A stretch of DNA of 64,000 nucleotides, from the NCBI GenBank assembly GCA_947846985.1, contig CANTUZ010000014.1:9035837-9099836 (forward strand), in the 5' to 3' direction. The stretch is from Fratercula arctica (lineage: Eukaryota > Chordata > Aves > Charadriiformes > Alcidae). Under the pieces are notes generated by a model, which saw nothing but the letters and a program-made list of their open reading frames with translations, ran no database searches and had not been told where the DNA came from. Positions 54,001 to 63,200 of the stretch are shown here, one piece after another (positions within the stretch are counted from its first letter, which is position 1; every line of letters starts with the position of its first letter). The position numbers and the translations under genes were made by a program.

Positions 54001-57000
54001 CTGGGGCCACCACAGGGTTGGGGACGGGACCCAGAGGAGCTCGGGCCACCACAGGGCTGGGGACAGGGACCCAGGGCCACCACAGGGTTGGGACCCGGGG
54101 CCACCACAGGATTGGGGACAGGGACCCGGGGCCACCACAGGGCTGGGACCTGGGGCCACCACAGGATTGGGGACAGGGACCCAGGGCCACCACAGGGTTG
54201 GGATCCGGGGCCACCACGGGGCTGGGGCTGGGGACCCGGAGCCAGGACGGGGCTGGGGCCAGGAGAGGGACGAGGACCCGTAGTGGTGGCCTGGGAAGGG
54301 ACAGGGCATCGCTGGGGAAGAGCCGGGGCGGGGGTCTGCGGGGGACGGGGTGTCCCCAGCCTGGCCCGGGTCCCCAACCCCGGCACGGGGTGTCCCCAAC
54401 CCCTGGGCAGGCGCCGCCGCTGGAGGAGGAGGAGGTGTACAGCATGGCGGCCACGCTGAAGAGGATCTCCGTCCTCTTCAAGTGAGCGGGGAGCCGCGGG
54501 GGGGCCACGCCGCCCCTCCGCCCGCGTCCCCTCCTGTCCCCGTCCCCCTCCACGCGACCCTCCCCCGTGCCCTCGCTCCTGCCACCCCGTCCCCCTGCCC
54601 CCGCTGTCCCTGGCACCCTGTCCCCTGCCCCATGTGCCCCCCGTGTCCCCCAGTGTCATGTCCCCTTCCCCCCCCACCATGTCCCCCGACCTCCTGCCCC
54701 ATGTGCCCCCCCTGTCCCCCAGTGTCATGTCCCTTCCCCCCCCCCATGTCCCCCGTCCTCCTGCACCACGCGCCCCCCATGTCCCCTGTGCCCCCCGTGT
54801 CCCCCAGTGTCGTGTCCCCTCCCCCCCCCCCATGTCCCCCGTCCTCCTGCCCCATCTGACCCCCATGTCCCCTGCCCCATGCGCCCCCCATGTCCCCTGC
54901 GCCCCCCGTGTCCCCCAGTGTCATGTCCCCTCCCCCCCCCCCCATGTCCCCCGTCCTCCTGCCCCATCTGACCCCCATGTCCCCCGACCTCCTGCCCCAT
55001 GTGCCCCCGGTGTCCCCCAGTGTCGTGTCCCCTTCCCCCCATGTCCCCTGTCCCATGTGCCCCCCATGTCCCCCAGCGTCCTGCCCTATGCGCCCCCAGT
55101 GTCCCCCAGTGTCATGTCCCCTTCCCTCCCGTGTCCCCCGTCCTCCTGCCCCATGTGCCCCCCCTGTCCCCCAGCGTCCTGTCCCCTTCCTCCCCCCATG
55201 TCCCCCATCCTCCTGTCCCATGCGCCCCCATGTCCCCCAGTGTCGTGTCCCCTTCCCCTCGTGTCCCCTGCCCCATGTGCCCCCGGTGTCCCCCGTCCTC
55301 CTGCCCCATGTGCCCCCCCCATGTCCCCCAGCCTCCTGTCCCCTTCCCCCCCCCGTGTCCCCCAGCCTCCTGTCCCCTTCCCCCCCCCGTGTCCCCTGGT
55401 GCTGCTGATGCCGCCCTGTCCCCGCAGCGCCCACGACCTGACGCGCTGGCAGCTCTTCGAGCCCTGCGCCCAGCTCCTGCAGCGCGCCGTGGACACGGGC
55501 GAGGTGCCCCCGCAGGTACGGCCCTGGGGACGCGGCGGGGACCCTCCGGGGACCCCCCCCGCCATCCCTCCCCCCACGTCTGCCCCCCCCCCCCCCCCCA
55601 GGTCCTTGTCCCCGCCATCACCTGCCTCCACTTCCACGTCCTCTGGGAGCTCTCGCACCTGCACGGCGCCCGCGTCCCCCCGGTGAGCCCCCCCCCCGCC
55701 ACCACGGTGCCCCCTGTCCCCCGCCGGGACAACTCGGGGCAGCCCTAAAAGCCACCGTCTCCGTCCCCGTCGTCATCCCCCCCCCCCCAAAAAAACCCCC
55801 TTGCGCAGGAGCAGCTGCGGGGCCTGAAGCGCAGAGTCGTCACCTTCTGCTCGCTCTGCCAGAGCTGCCTCTCCGAGGTGGACGCGGGCGTCCGGGAGCA
55901 GGTCTGCCGGGGGGGAGGTGGGACGCAGCGTTGTTGGAGGGGGGGGGGGGGGGTGACGGGGACACCCAGGCCTGACGCTGAGCCCGTCCCCGCGTCCTCA
56001 GGCCTTCGTGGTGCTCAGCGACCTGCTGCTGGTGTTCGGCCCCCAGCTGCCGCGGGACGGGCGGGAGGCGCTGGCCCCGCTGGTGCTGCTGCCCGACGCC
56101 GGGCTGCAATCCCAGCTGGCCGCCTTCCTCATGGACCACGTCTTCCACCACGCCGCTGGCCACCAGGAGCTCTCGGCCACGGGTCCGTCCCCCCTCCCCG
56201 GAGTCCCAAGGGTTGCCCCCCCGCCCCCCTGGGATCCTTGTGTGTGTGTGTGTGTGTGTGTCCCCCACCGTCCCCTCCGGTCTGGGCAGAGGACGCCGAG
56301 AGCCGCATCGAGGAGCTGCACCAGCGCCGGCTGCTCCTGGCCGGCTTCTGCAAACTCGTCGTCTACAACGTGCTGGAGCTCAGCGCCGCCTCCGACGTCT
56401 TCAAGCACTACGCCAAGGTTGGGGACACCTTGGGGACGCCCCAGAGGGCTGTCCCGTCCCCCCCCCCCCCCCAAAAAGAGCTCGGGGGACATCGGGGCCT
56501 GTCACACACCCCCACCCCCCCACACCCCCTCCCCAGTTTTACAGCGACTACGGGGACATCATCAAAGAGACGCTGAACTGCACCCGGCAGATGGACCGGC
56601 AGGAGTGGGCTCGCACCCTGCTGCTCAGCTTGCAGCAGGTGGGCAACAGGGGGGGCCCTGGGGGGGGTCCCTGGGGTCATCCAGGAGGCTCGGGGGGGCT
56701 CGGGGGGGGTCTTTGGGGTGGTCTGGGGGGTCCCTGGGGTCGTACGGGAGGCTCGGGGGGGTCTTTGGGGTGCTCTAGGGAGGTCTGGGGGTCCCTGGGG
56801 TCATCCAGGAGGCTTGGGGGGGCTCGGGGGGGGGTTTTGGGGTGGTCTGGGGGGCTCTGGGGGGTCCCTGGGGTCGTACGGGGGGCTCGGGGGAGGTCTT
56901 TGGGATGCTCTAGGGAGGTCTGGGGGGGCCGCGGGCGATGTGGGGACAGGGTTTGGGGCGGGGGGGGCATCTCCAGAGAGGTCCAGGGCTCTGGGAGGCT

Positions 57001-59220
57001 CTAGGGGAGTTGGGGGGGGTCTCCAAAGGGGGTCTGGGGGGGGTGTCTGGGGGGGGGGGTGTCTGGGGGTGTCTCCCGCCCTGACCTCCCCCCCCCTTCC
57101 TTGGGCAGCTGCTGACGGAGCTGCTGCTGCAGCAGGGCCCTGAGGTCCGGGGCTCCGAAGCTTTCCGGGAAATCCGGGACCTGGCGCGACGTTTCTCCCT
57201 CTTCTTCGGCCTCCACCAGCTCCGCAACCGCCCGGCGCTGCTCAACGTGCACAAGTGCGAGGGGCTGGGGACGAGGGGGGGGACACACACGCTGGGGGGG
57301 GGACACACACACGCGGAGCCGGGGCTCGGCCTCCCCCCACCCCCTCATCCCGCCATCCCGGCCAGGGAAGGGATCCAATTCGCCTTCCAGGAGCCCCCGG
57401 CGCCCGGCTCGGGGCTGCCCCCCCTCAACCTGCCCTTCCTGGAGGTGCTGAGCGAGTTCTCGCCCCGGCTGCTGCGCCCCGACAAGGCCCTGCTGTGAGT
57501 GGGGGGGCGGGGGGGGGACACGCACACGCGTGGGACCCCCGGCGGCGGGGCGGGGGGGGGGGGGGGGGGTCCCATTGGGGTCCCCGGGGGCCATGGTGGG
57601 GTCCCCAGCGGGGTCCCTAAAGTCCTCCTGGGGTCCCCTGTGGGGTCATCAAGGTCCTCATGGGGTCCCCGGGGGCCATGGCGGGGGGGGGGGGGAACGG
57701 GTTCCCTGGGGGGGGGGGGGGGGGGGGGGGTCCTCAAGGTTCTCGTGGCATCCACGGGGATGTGTGGGGTCCCCAGTGGGGGTCCCCGAGGTCCTTCTGG
57801 GGTCCCCAGGGCTGTGTGGGGTCCCCAAAGTCCTCCTGGGGTCCCCAGTGGGATCCCCAGGGTCCTCCTGGGGTTCCCCCAGTGCCCCGCAGACCCCCGC
57901 TGCCGTGTCCCCCCCCCCAATCTGTGTGTCCCCCCCCCCAGCCTGTCCTTCCTGGAGAAGATGGCACCGCCGGGGGGGTCCTGGCCGTCCCTTGTCACCT
58001 ACCGCCACTCCCTGCAGGCGCAGGAGGAGGGGGGGGGCTCGCTGAGCAGCCGCAGCCCGGGCCCCCCCCCGCCCGCCTCCGCCGCCAAGAGACCCCGCAT
58101 GGACGGTGAGGGGGGGCTGAGCCCCAGGGGACCCCCCCAGCAGGACTTGGGGGGGGGCGGGGGGGGGGGGATGTGTCCCCGATCTCGGGGACAGGGTTGA
58201 GGGGAGGGTCCCCAAGCTGGGGGATGGGGCTGAAGGGGGGGGGGTCCCTGAGCTCCGGGATGGGGCTGAAGGGGGGGGGGTCCCTGAGCTCCGGGATGGG
58301 GTTAAGGGGGAGGGGGGGTGAAGTGGGGGGGTCCCCAAGCTCCGGGAGGGTGGCTGAAGGGGGGGGTTGAAGGCCGGGGGGGGGGGGGTTCCCCGAGCTC
58401 AGCTCCCCCCCCCCCCCCCAGCCCCCTCGGAGCCCCCCGACTCCAGCCCGTGGCTGAGCAGTGGCTTCTCCAGCCCGGCCCTGACCTCCACCGCGCTGCG
58501 GGGGCCCCCCCCGGCCCCCCCCCTCCGACCCCAGCCTCCTGCAGAGGTGAGTGGCTGAGGGGGGGGTGGGGGGTGGGGGGGGGCGAGACACACCCCCTCC
58601 CCCACCCCCAGCCCCCCCGGGGGTCCCCCGACTCCCCGTCCTCTCCCCCCGCAGCGGGACAAAGGAGGGGAGTGAGGGCTGGGGGGGGGCACGGGGGGGG
58701 CACTGAGAGTCGGGGGGGGGGGGGCACATCCCTCCATCTCCCCCCTCCCTTTATCCCCCAGGCTCAGCCTGATGGAGGAGGAGGAGGAGGAGCAGCAGGA
58801 GGAGGAGGAGGAGCAGGAGGAGGAGGAGGAGGAGCAGGAGGCGGCCATTGAAGAGGGGAGCGGGGAGGAAGGCAGCCCAGAGCACAACAGGGTGAGCCCC
58901 CCCCCCCTCCGCCCTCCCCCCCCAACCCAGAGCCCCCCCCCCCCCCCCAGGGGTGGTGCCAGCAGCACCCTGGGGTGCCCCCCCCCCCCACCCCCAAATT
59001 CTGGTCCCCCCCCACCCCCCCAGGACCGGCTGCGGGACCTCTTTGACTCCACCATCCTGGGCATCGAGGTGAGCTGGGGGGGGGGGGAACGCGGGGGGGG
59101 GTCTCCCCCCCCCAGGGAAAATGAGACCCCAAAGGAGAGCACACACCCCCCCACCCCACCCCCCCCAAACTTTTTTAGGGGGGGGCTCACAGGACCCCCC
59201 TCTCCCCACAGGAGCCCTGA
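44556..59220 (+). CDS. STAG3: STAG3, meiotic cohesin subunit SA-3
   Basis: Thirty-three coding exons (listed in the block entries) give about 1,171 residues after one frame correction, against 1,225 in human STAG3. Known role: the germline SA/STAG HEAT-repeat subunit of cohesin that binds REC8 or RAD21L with SMC1B/SMC3 and is needed for sister cohesion and the synaptonemal axis. Family blocks in order: serine-rich start and [30 protein letters not shown] domain (about 155-270), stromalin conservative domain (about 305-390), HEAT repeats, and a C-terminal Glu-rich tail ending [17 protein letters not shown]3 rather than STAG1/2 because the germline-specific sequence (e.g. [16 protein letters not shown]) and the acidic short tail fit. 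All internal junctions keep frame. ATG at 44556 was chosen as the first Met after an acceptor; the C10 run following it must lose one base to reach the frame of exon 2. Confidence 0.97.
45358..46398 (+). CDS. STAG3: STAG3 exons 4-8, STAG domain
   Basis: Exons 45358-45454, 45571-45647, 45760-45964, 46072-46223 and 46325-46398. They encode [117 protein letters not shown] and [20 protein letters not shown]. Strongly conserved and in frame throughout. Confidence 0.96.
46435..47265. repeat. 40-bp minisatellite, STAG3 intron 8
   Basis: About 20 units of ggggacatggtgacactggg and gacggtggcgatgtggggac. Regular; fills nearly the whole intron. Confidence 0.95.
47281..48029 (+). CDS. STAG3: STAG3 exons 9-12, stromalin conservative domain
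   Basis: Exons 47281-47404, 47490-47588, 47716-47795 and 47922-48029. They encode [88 protein letters not shown] and [19 protein letters not shown]. This is the SCD and the start of the HEAT array. Confidence 0.96.
48035..48770. repeat. C/A-rich minisatellite, STAG3 intron 12 (left)
   Basis: Units of caaacccaccccccaactca and acccccccaacccaaacccc. Plus strand almost without G or T, so a polypyrimidine-like and i-motif-prone tract that begins just after the donor. Confidence 0.92.
48985..49580. repeat. 66-bp minisatellite, STAG3 intron 12 (right)
   Basis: Nine copies of atctctgtcccttgggtttc, tggtccctgagtgtccccag and agccggggggggacacatgg, length differing mainly in the G and C runs. Confidence 0.95.
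49783..52865 (+). CDS. STAG3: STAG3 exons 13-18, HEAT region
   Basis: Exons 49783-49852, 49966-50077, 51391-51494, 51574-51663, 51764-51853 and 52665-52865. They encode [92 protein letters not shown] and [20 protein letters not shown]. Exon 15 uses an AAG acceptor. The 3' end of exon 17 is copied three times in the next intron. Confidence 0.95.
50085..51215. repeat. Higher-order ACTGGG minisatellite, STAG3 intron 14
   Basis: About seven copies of a 130-190 bp unit containing gtgtactgggatgtactggg, accccaatgggctacctcgg and gctccaggaggcgtcggaga. On the sense strand the core is again ACTGGG. Confidence 0.92.
51854..52535 (+). repeat. Tandem array containing STAG3 exon 17 tail plus 5' splice site
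   Basis: Three copies (equivalent exon ends at 52004, 52192, 52367; true end 51853) of GGCACCAGGCGGCTGGAGAAG or a close variant followed by the donor GTGCC as in the real site. Unit 151-188 bp also contains tccctgggcaggatccagcc and aaagggctggggcagagggt. A fourth, tail-less unit lies at about 52435-52530. Confidence 0.93.
52890..54255. repeat. 31-bp minisatellite, STAG3 intron 18
   Basis: About 45 units of gggccaccacagggttgggg followed by acagggaccca, with a longer variant carrying cccagaggagctcgggcc. Every unit contains CCACCACAGGG, which resembles a 3' splice site without a long pyrimidine tract. Confidence 0.95.
54411..57494 (+). CDS. STAG3: STAG3 exons 19-27, C-terminal HEAT repeats
   Basis: Exons 54411-54481, 55428-55515, 55602-55682, 55809-55901, 56002-56182, 56290-56417, 56537-56638, 57109-57254 and 57366-57494. 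They encode [154 protein letters not shown] and [19 protein letters not shown]. All phases agree. Confidence 0.96.
54600..55400. repeat. Minisatellite, STAG3 intron 19
   Basis: About 12 units of cccccatgtcccccgtcctc, ctgccccatgtgcccccc and cagtgtcatgtccccttccc, about 65 bp. Confidence 0.93.
56640..57060. repeat. G-rich repeats, STAG3 intron 25
   Basis: Units of gggtccctggggtcgtacgg, gaggctcggggggg and tctttggggtgctctaggga. No coding evidence. Confidence 0.85.
57590..57880. repeat. G-rich repeats, STAG3 intron 27
   Basis: Units of ggggtccccagtgggatcccc and aaagtcctcctggggtcccc, about 40 bp. Confidence 0.8.
57942..59220 (+). CDS. STAG3: STAG3 exons 28-33, C-terminal tail
   Basis: Exons 57942-58105, 58422-58546, 58655-58671, 58762-58891, 59024-59068 and 59212-59220. 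They encode [28 protein letters not shown], a Ser/Pro-rich stretch, then [12 protein letters not shown] with a long Glu/Gln run, and [17 protein letters not shown]. The 17-bp exon at 58655 (RDKGG) is a microexon supported by splice sites and phase only. The Glu/Gln run comes from a GAG/CAG trinucleotide repeat (58772-58840). Confidence 0.85.
58176..58400. repeat. Short G-rich minisatellite, STAG3 intron 28
   Basis: Five units of gggtccctgagctccgggat and ggggctgaagggggg, about 40 bp. Confidence 0.8.
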
Positions 59221-59262
59221 GCGAGGCAGCGCCGGGGGGGGCACAGAGCAGTTCGTTACCCG

Positions 59263-59268
59263 TTTATT
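59263..59268 (-). terminator. AP4M1: Candidate AP4M1 poly(A) signal
   Basis: TTTATT on plus (AATAAA on minus). It is the first such hexamer downstream of the AP4M1 stop codon, about 940 bp away across the array at 59405-60190. If used, AP4M1 and STAG3 transcripts overlap tail-to-tail. Confidence 0.5.
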
Positions 59269-59365
59269 GTTGTTACGAGCCCAAATCTGGGGGAGTCCCA
59301 TGTGTTCCCCCCCCACCGGGCCCCCCCCCCGAGCCCCCCCCCCGGGCCCCCTTTTGGTGTCGGTT

Positions 59366-59371
59366 AATAAA
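59366..59371 (+). terminator. STAG3: STAG3 poly(A) signal
   Basis: AATAAA about 145 bp after the stop codon, followed by GT-rich sequence (gttggttggcagttggtgtc). Confidence 0.85.
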
Positions 59372-59404
59372 TAGTTGGTTGGCAGTTGGTGTCGGGTCCT
59401 CACT

Positions 59405-60190
59405 GCTGGGGGGGGGTCCTCAGCATCAGGGGGGTCCTCAGCATCTGGGTGCAGGGTGTTGGGGGGGGGGGTCTTTGGTGGGGTCCTCGGTGTCAGGCTT
59501 TGGGGCGTCGGGGGGGGTCCTTGGTGTCAGGGTGGGGGGCGTCAGTGTCTGTCGGGGGGGTCCTTGGTGCTGGGCGGGGTCCTCAGTGTCTGTCGGGGGG
59601 GTCCTTGGTGTCGGGGGGGCGGTCCTTGGTGTCAGGGTGGGGGGGGGTGTCAAGGGGTGGGGGGGGTCCTCATTGTTGGGGTTGGGGGCATCGGGGGGGG
59701 TCCTCAGTGTCAGGGTGGGGGGGGCATCAGGGGGGTCCTTGGTGCTGGGGGGGTCCTTGGTGTCAGGGTGGGGGACATCAGTGTGTCGGGGGGGTCCTCA
59801 GTGGTGGGGGGGTCCTTGGTGTCAGGATGGGGGTCCTCGGTGTCTGTCGGGGGGGGGTCCTTGGTGTCGGGGGGGTCCTCGGTGTCAGGGTGGGGGGTGT
59901 CGGGGGGGTCCTCAGCCTTGGGGGGGGTCCTCGGTGTCAGGCTGGAGGGGTGTCAAGGGATGGGGGGGTCCTCACTGCTGGGGTTGGGGGCATGGGGGGG
60001 GAGCATCAGGGGGGTCCTCGGTGATGGGGGGGTCCTTGGTGTCAGGATGGGGGTCCTCGGTGTCTGTCGGGGGGGTCCTTGGTGCCGGGGGGGGTCTCAG
60101 TGTCAGGGTGGGGGGCGTCAGTGTCTGTCGGGGGGGTCCTTGGCAGGGTCCTCGCTGTCGGGGGGGGGGGGGTCCTGGGCGTAGGGGGGG
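59405..60190. repeat. Minisatellite between STAG3 and AP4M1
   Basis: About 30 units of gggggggtccttggtgtcagg, gggtcctcagtgtctgtcgg and ggtgggggg. Possibly within the AP4M1 3' UTR, where the transcript would be C/A-rich. Confidence 0.92.
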
Positions 60191-60208
60191 GGCTGCCCCC
60201 CCCCCAGC

Positions 60209-63200
60209 TCAGAGGCGCAGCACGTAGGAGTCGCTGTGGGTGAGGTAACGCACCCAGCGCTGGGGGGGTCCCGCCGGCCCCCGCAGGCGCAGGAACCGCA
60301 CGCGCAGCCCCGAGCAGGAATGTGCCGGCAGCTCGAAGGCCAAGATGGCCGGGCCCAGCTCCAGCAGCGACGCGCGGCTCAGCCCCGGCACCTCCAGCTG
60401 CGGGGGGGGGGAATGGTGACACTGGGGGGGGCACGGTGACACTGGGGGGAGGGGGGGCACGGTGACACTGGCTCCCCACCCAGCCGTGGGCCCCATAGCT
60501 GCCCCCCACCACACCCCCCACCCCCGCAAAGGGGACACCTGGTCACCACCCCCCCCCCCCCAGGAAAGACGGGTCCCCGAGGATGGGGGGGGACACGGAC
60601 AGGTCCCCGAGGAGGGGGGGGGGATGACGACACAGGTCCCCCAAGGACTTGGGGGGGGGGACACACACAGGTCCCTGGCCATCCCCAGGCCCCACGGCCA
60701 CCCCCCCCCACAGGAAAGACGGGTCCCCAAGGATGGGGGGGGGGACACGGACAGGTCCCCAGGGATCGGGGCGGGGGGGAAGGTCCCCAAGGATGGGGGG
60801 GGGGGGACGACACAGGTCCTGAAGGATGGTGGGGGGGGGGACACACGGGTCCCTGGCCGTCCCCAGCCCCCACGGCCACCCCCACAAGAGGGACAGGTCC
60901 CCGAGGATGGGGGGGGGGGGGAGAAGGTCCTCAAGGAGGGGGGGGGGACACACACAGGTCCCTTCCTGTCCTTGCCCCCCCCCCCCCCAGAGCCTCACCT
61001 TGAAGAGGGCGGAGAGCTGCGACCCCCCCTGGCAGCGCGGGATGTCCCAGCGGATGCACTTGGTGCCGGGCTGCAGCTCCGCCGTCTGCTCGGGGCTGCT
61101 CAGCTCCTGTGCCAGGCTGGGGGGGGGACACGGGGGGGGGGACGACACACGTGGCGGGGGGGTGTGTGTGTGAGGGGGTGACAACGCGGGGGGGGGGACA
61201 CTCCCCCAGCACCCCCAAAATGGCAGCACCCACCTGCTCACCCCCTTGGGCACGGGCAGCTGCAGGCGGACGTTTAGGGCCTGGCTGGAATTTTGGGGGG
61301 GGGGGGGGGGTCAGGCTCTGCACCCATCCCCGTGCCCCCCCCCCCACATCGGTCTCTGTGTCCGTCCCCCCCCCCCCGCCGGACACCCACCTCTTGGGGG
61401 GCAGGTCACAGCAGAGCTTGAGGTAGAGCCGGAGCCTGCGGGGAGACGGGGAGGGTCAGAAACGGGGGTCACCCTCCCCCCCCCAAAAAAGAATGGTTAC
61501 AATTGGGGGTGGCCCCCCCCGGGGAATGGTCAGAATTGGGGTCGTGTGTCCCGTCCTGTCCCGTCCCCCCCCAGAATGGTTCGAATTGGGGCTGCATCCC
61601 CCCCAGGAATGGTCACAACTGGGGTGTCATCCCCCCCCCCCCCGAAATGGTTAGAATTAAGGTCAGAACTGGGGGTGCCCCCCCCAAAGAAATGACCAGA
61701 ATTGGGGTCCCCCCCCAGAGGAATGGTCAGAACTGGGTGTTCCCCCCACCCCGGGGAGGGTCAGAATTGGGTTCACCCCCCAAAGGAATGGTCAGATGTG
61801 GGGGTGCCCCCCCCCGGGAGGGTCAGAATTGGGGGTTCCCCCCCCCCGGGAGGGTCAGAACTGGGGGTTCCCCCCCCCGGGAGGGTCAGAATCGGGGTCC
61901 CCCCCCAAAGGAATGGTCAGAATTGGGGTGCCCCCCCCCGGGGAGGGTCAGATGTGGGGGTGCCCCCCCCCCTCACCTCCCCGTGGGGTCCTGGTCCACG
62001 GTGGGGAAGAGGCGGAAGGGCAGGGGGGAGGGGACGTCGTCCGCCAGCTGGTACTGCATGAGCGTGAGCTGGGGGGGGGACACGGGGCTCAGGGCTGGGG
62101 GGGGGCCCTGCCACAGCCCCCCCCCCCCCCCCCAATCCCCGGGGTTGGGGGGGTCCCTCACCTCCCCCTGGCTCGGGGTGACCTTCAGGACCCTCCCGCT
62201 CTCGAACTCGTCCAGTTTGACGGAGCTGTGGAAGGCGCATTCGTCCACCCGGACGGCCGTGCCGTAGCCTGGGGAGGGGGGGGGGACAACGCGGGGGGGG
62301 GGGAACGGGGACAGAAAAGGGTGCTATAGGGTGGGGTGGGGGGGTATTTGATATGGGGGGGGGGGATTGGTATTTGGGGGGGGGGGGTGGGGGCGTCTCA
62401 CCCCGCAGCTCCGACTTGCCCACGCAGAACTCCTCCGTCAGCCCGATGCGCATCTCTGCGGGGGGGGGGGACAGGGACAGCGCGGTGTCACACCCCCCCC
62501 CACGGGGGGGGGGGGCTTTGGGTGTCCCCAACCTCTCCCCAACCCCCCCCGACACCCCCCTCCACCCCCACTTTACCCCCGCAGCTGGGCAGGTAGCACT
62601 TGAGCCGGATTTCCCCCTGGACGTCCACCTTCATGGGTGACCCCTGGGGAGAGGGGACACGGTGTTATGGGGGGGGGGGGTTGTGTTAGACTTTGGGGGG
62701 GGCACGGGGGGGGGGAGGGGACACTTTGGGGACACACTGAGGGGCAGCGGGGGGGGGCAGAGGGTCCCCGTCCCCACTCACGTTGGCGGCGATGACGACC
62801 GTCAGCCTCTCCACCACGTCCAGGAAAACCTCGTTCCTGGCGCCCTGCGGGGGGGGGGGGGGGTGTCAAAGCGGGGGGGGGGGACACACGGGGACACTGA
62901 GGGGGGGGGAGGGGGGGGGGGGGTCCTACCTGCTCCCCCCGGGGGGGCAGCACGGGGCGGCTGGCGGCCGAGCTGGGGGCCACCTTGCTCTGCTGCGTCT
63001 CGGCGCCGAACTGCAACGACACGGGGACGGCGGGGGGGGGGACACACACACACACGTATGGGGTTTGGGGACCCCCCCGTCGGACCCGGGGGGGGGGTGT
63101 TCTGGAGGGGGGGGGGACACACACACACACACGCTTTGGGGTGTCCCCGGGTCCTCACCAGCCCGACGGAGCCCAGGTCGAGGAGGCTGAAGGGTTTGGT

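Larger units (their letters stand above)
59221..59395 (+). other. STAG3: STAG3 3' UTR
   Basis: From the stop codon (TGA 59218-59220) to just past the poly(A) signal. It contains, on the other strand, the best candidate poly(A) signal of AP4M1. Confidence 0.75.

Noticed and set aside
51664..54459. 931-residue Gly/His/Pro frame on the plus strand
   Set aside because: It is formed by the 31-bp array of STAG3 intron 18 and the flanking array; STAG3 exons inside it use defined splice sites. No family similarity.
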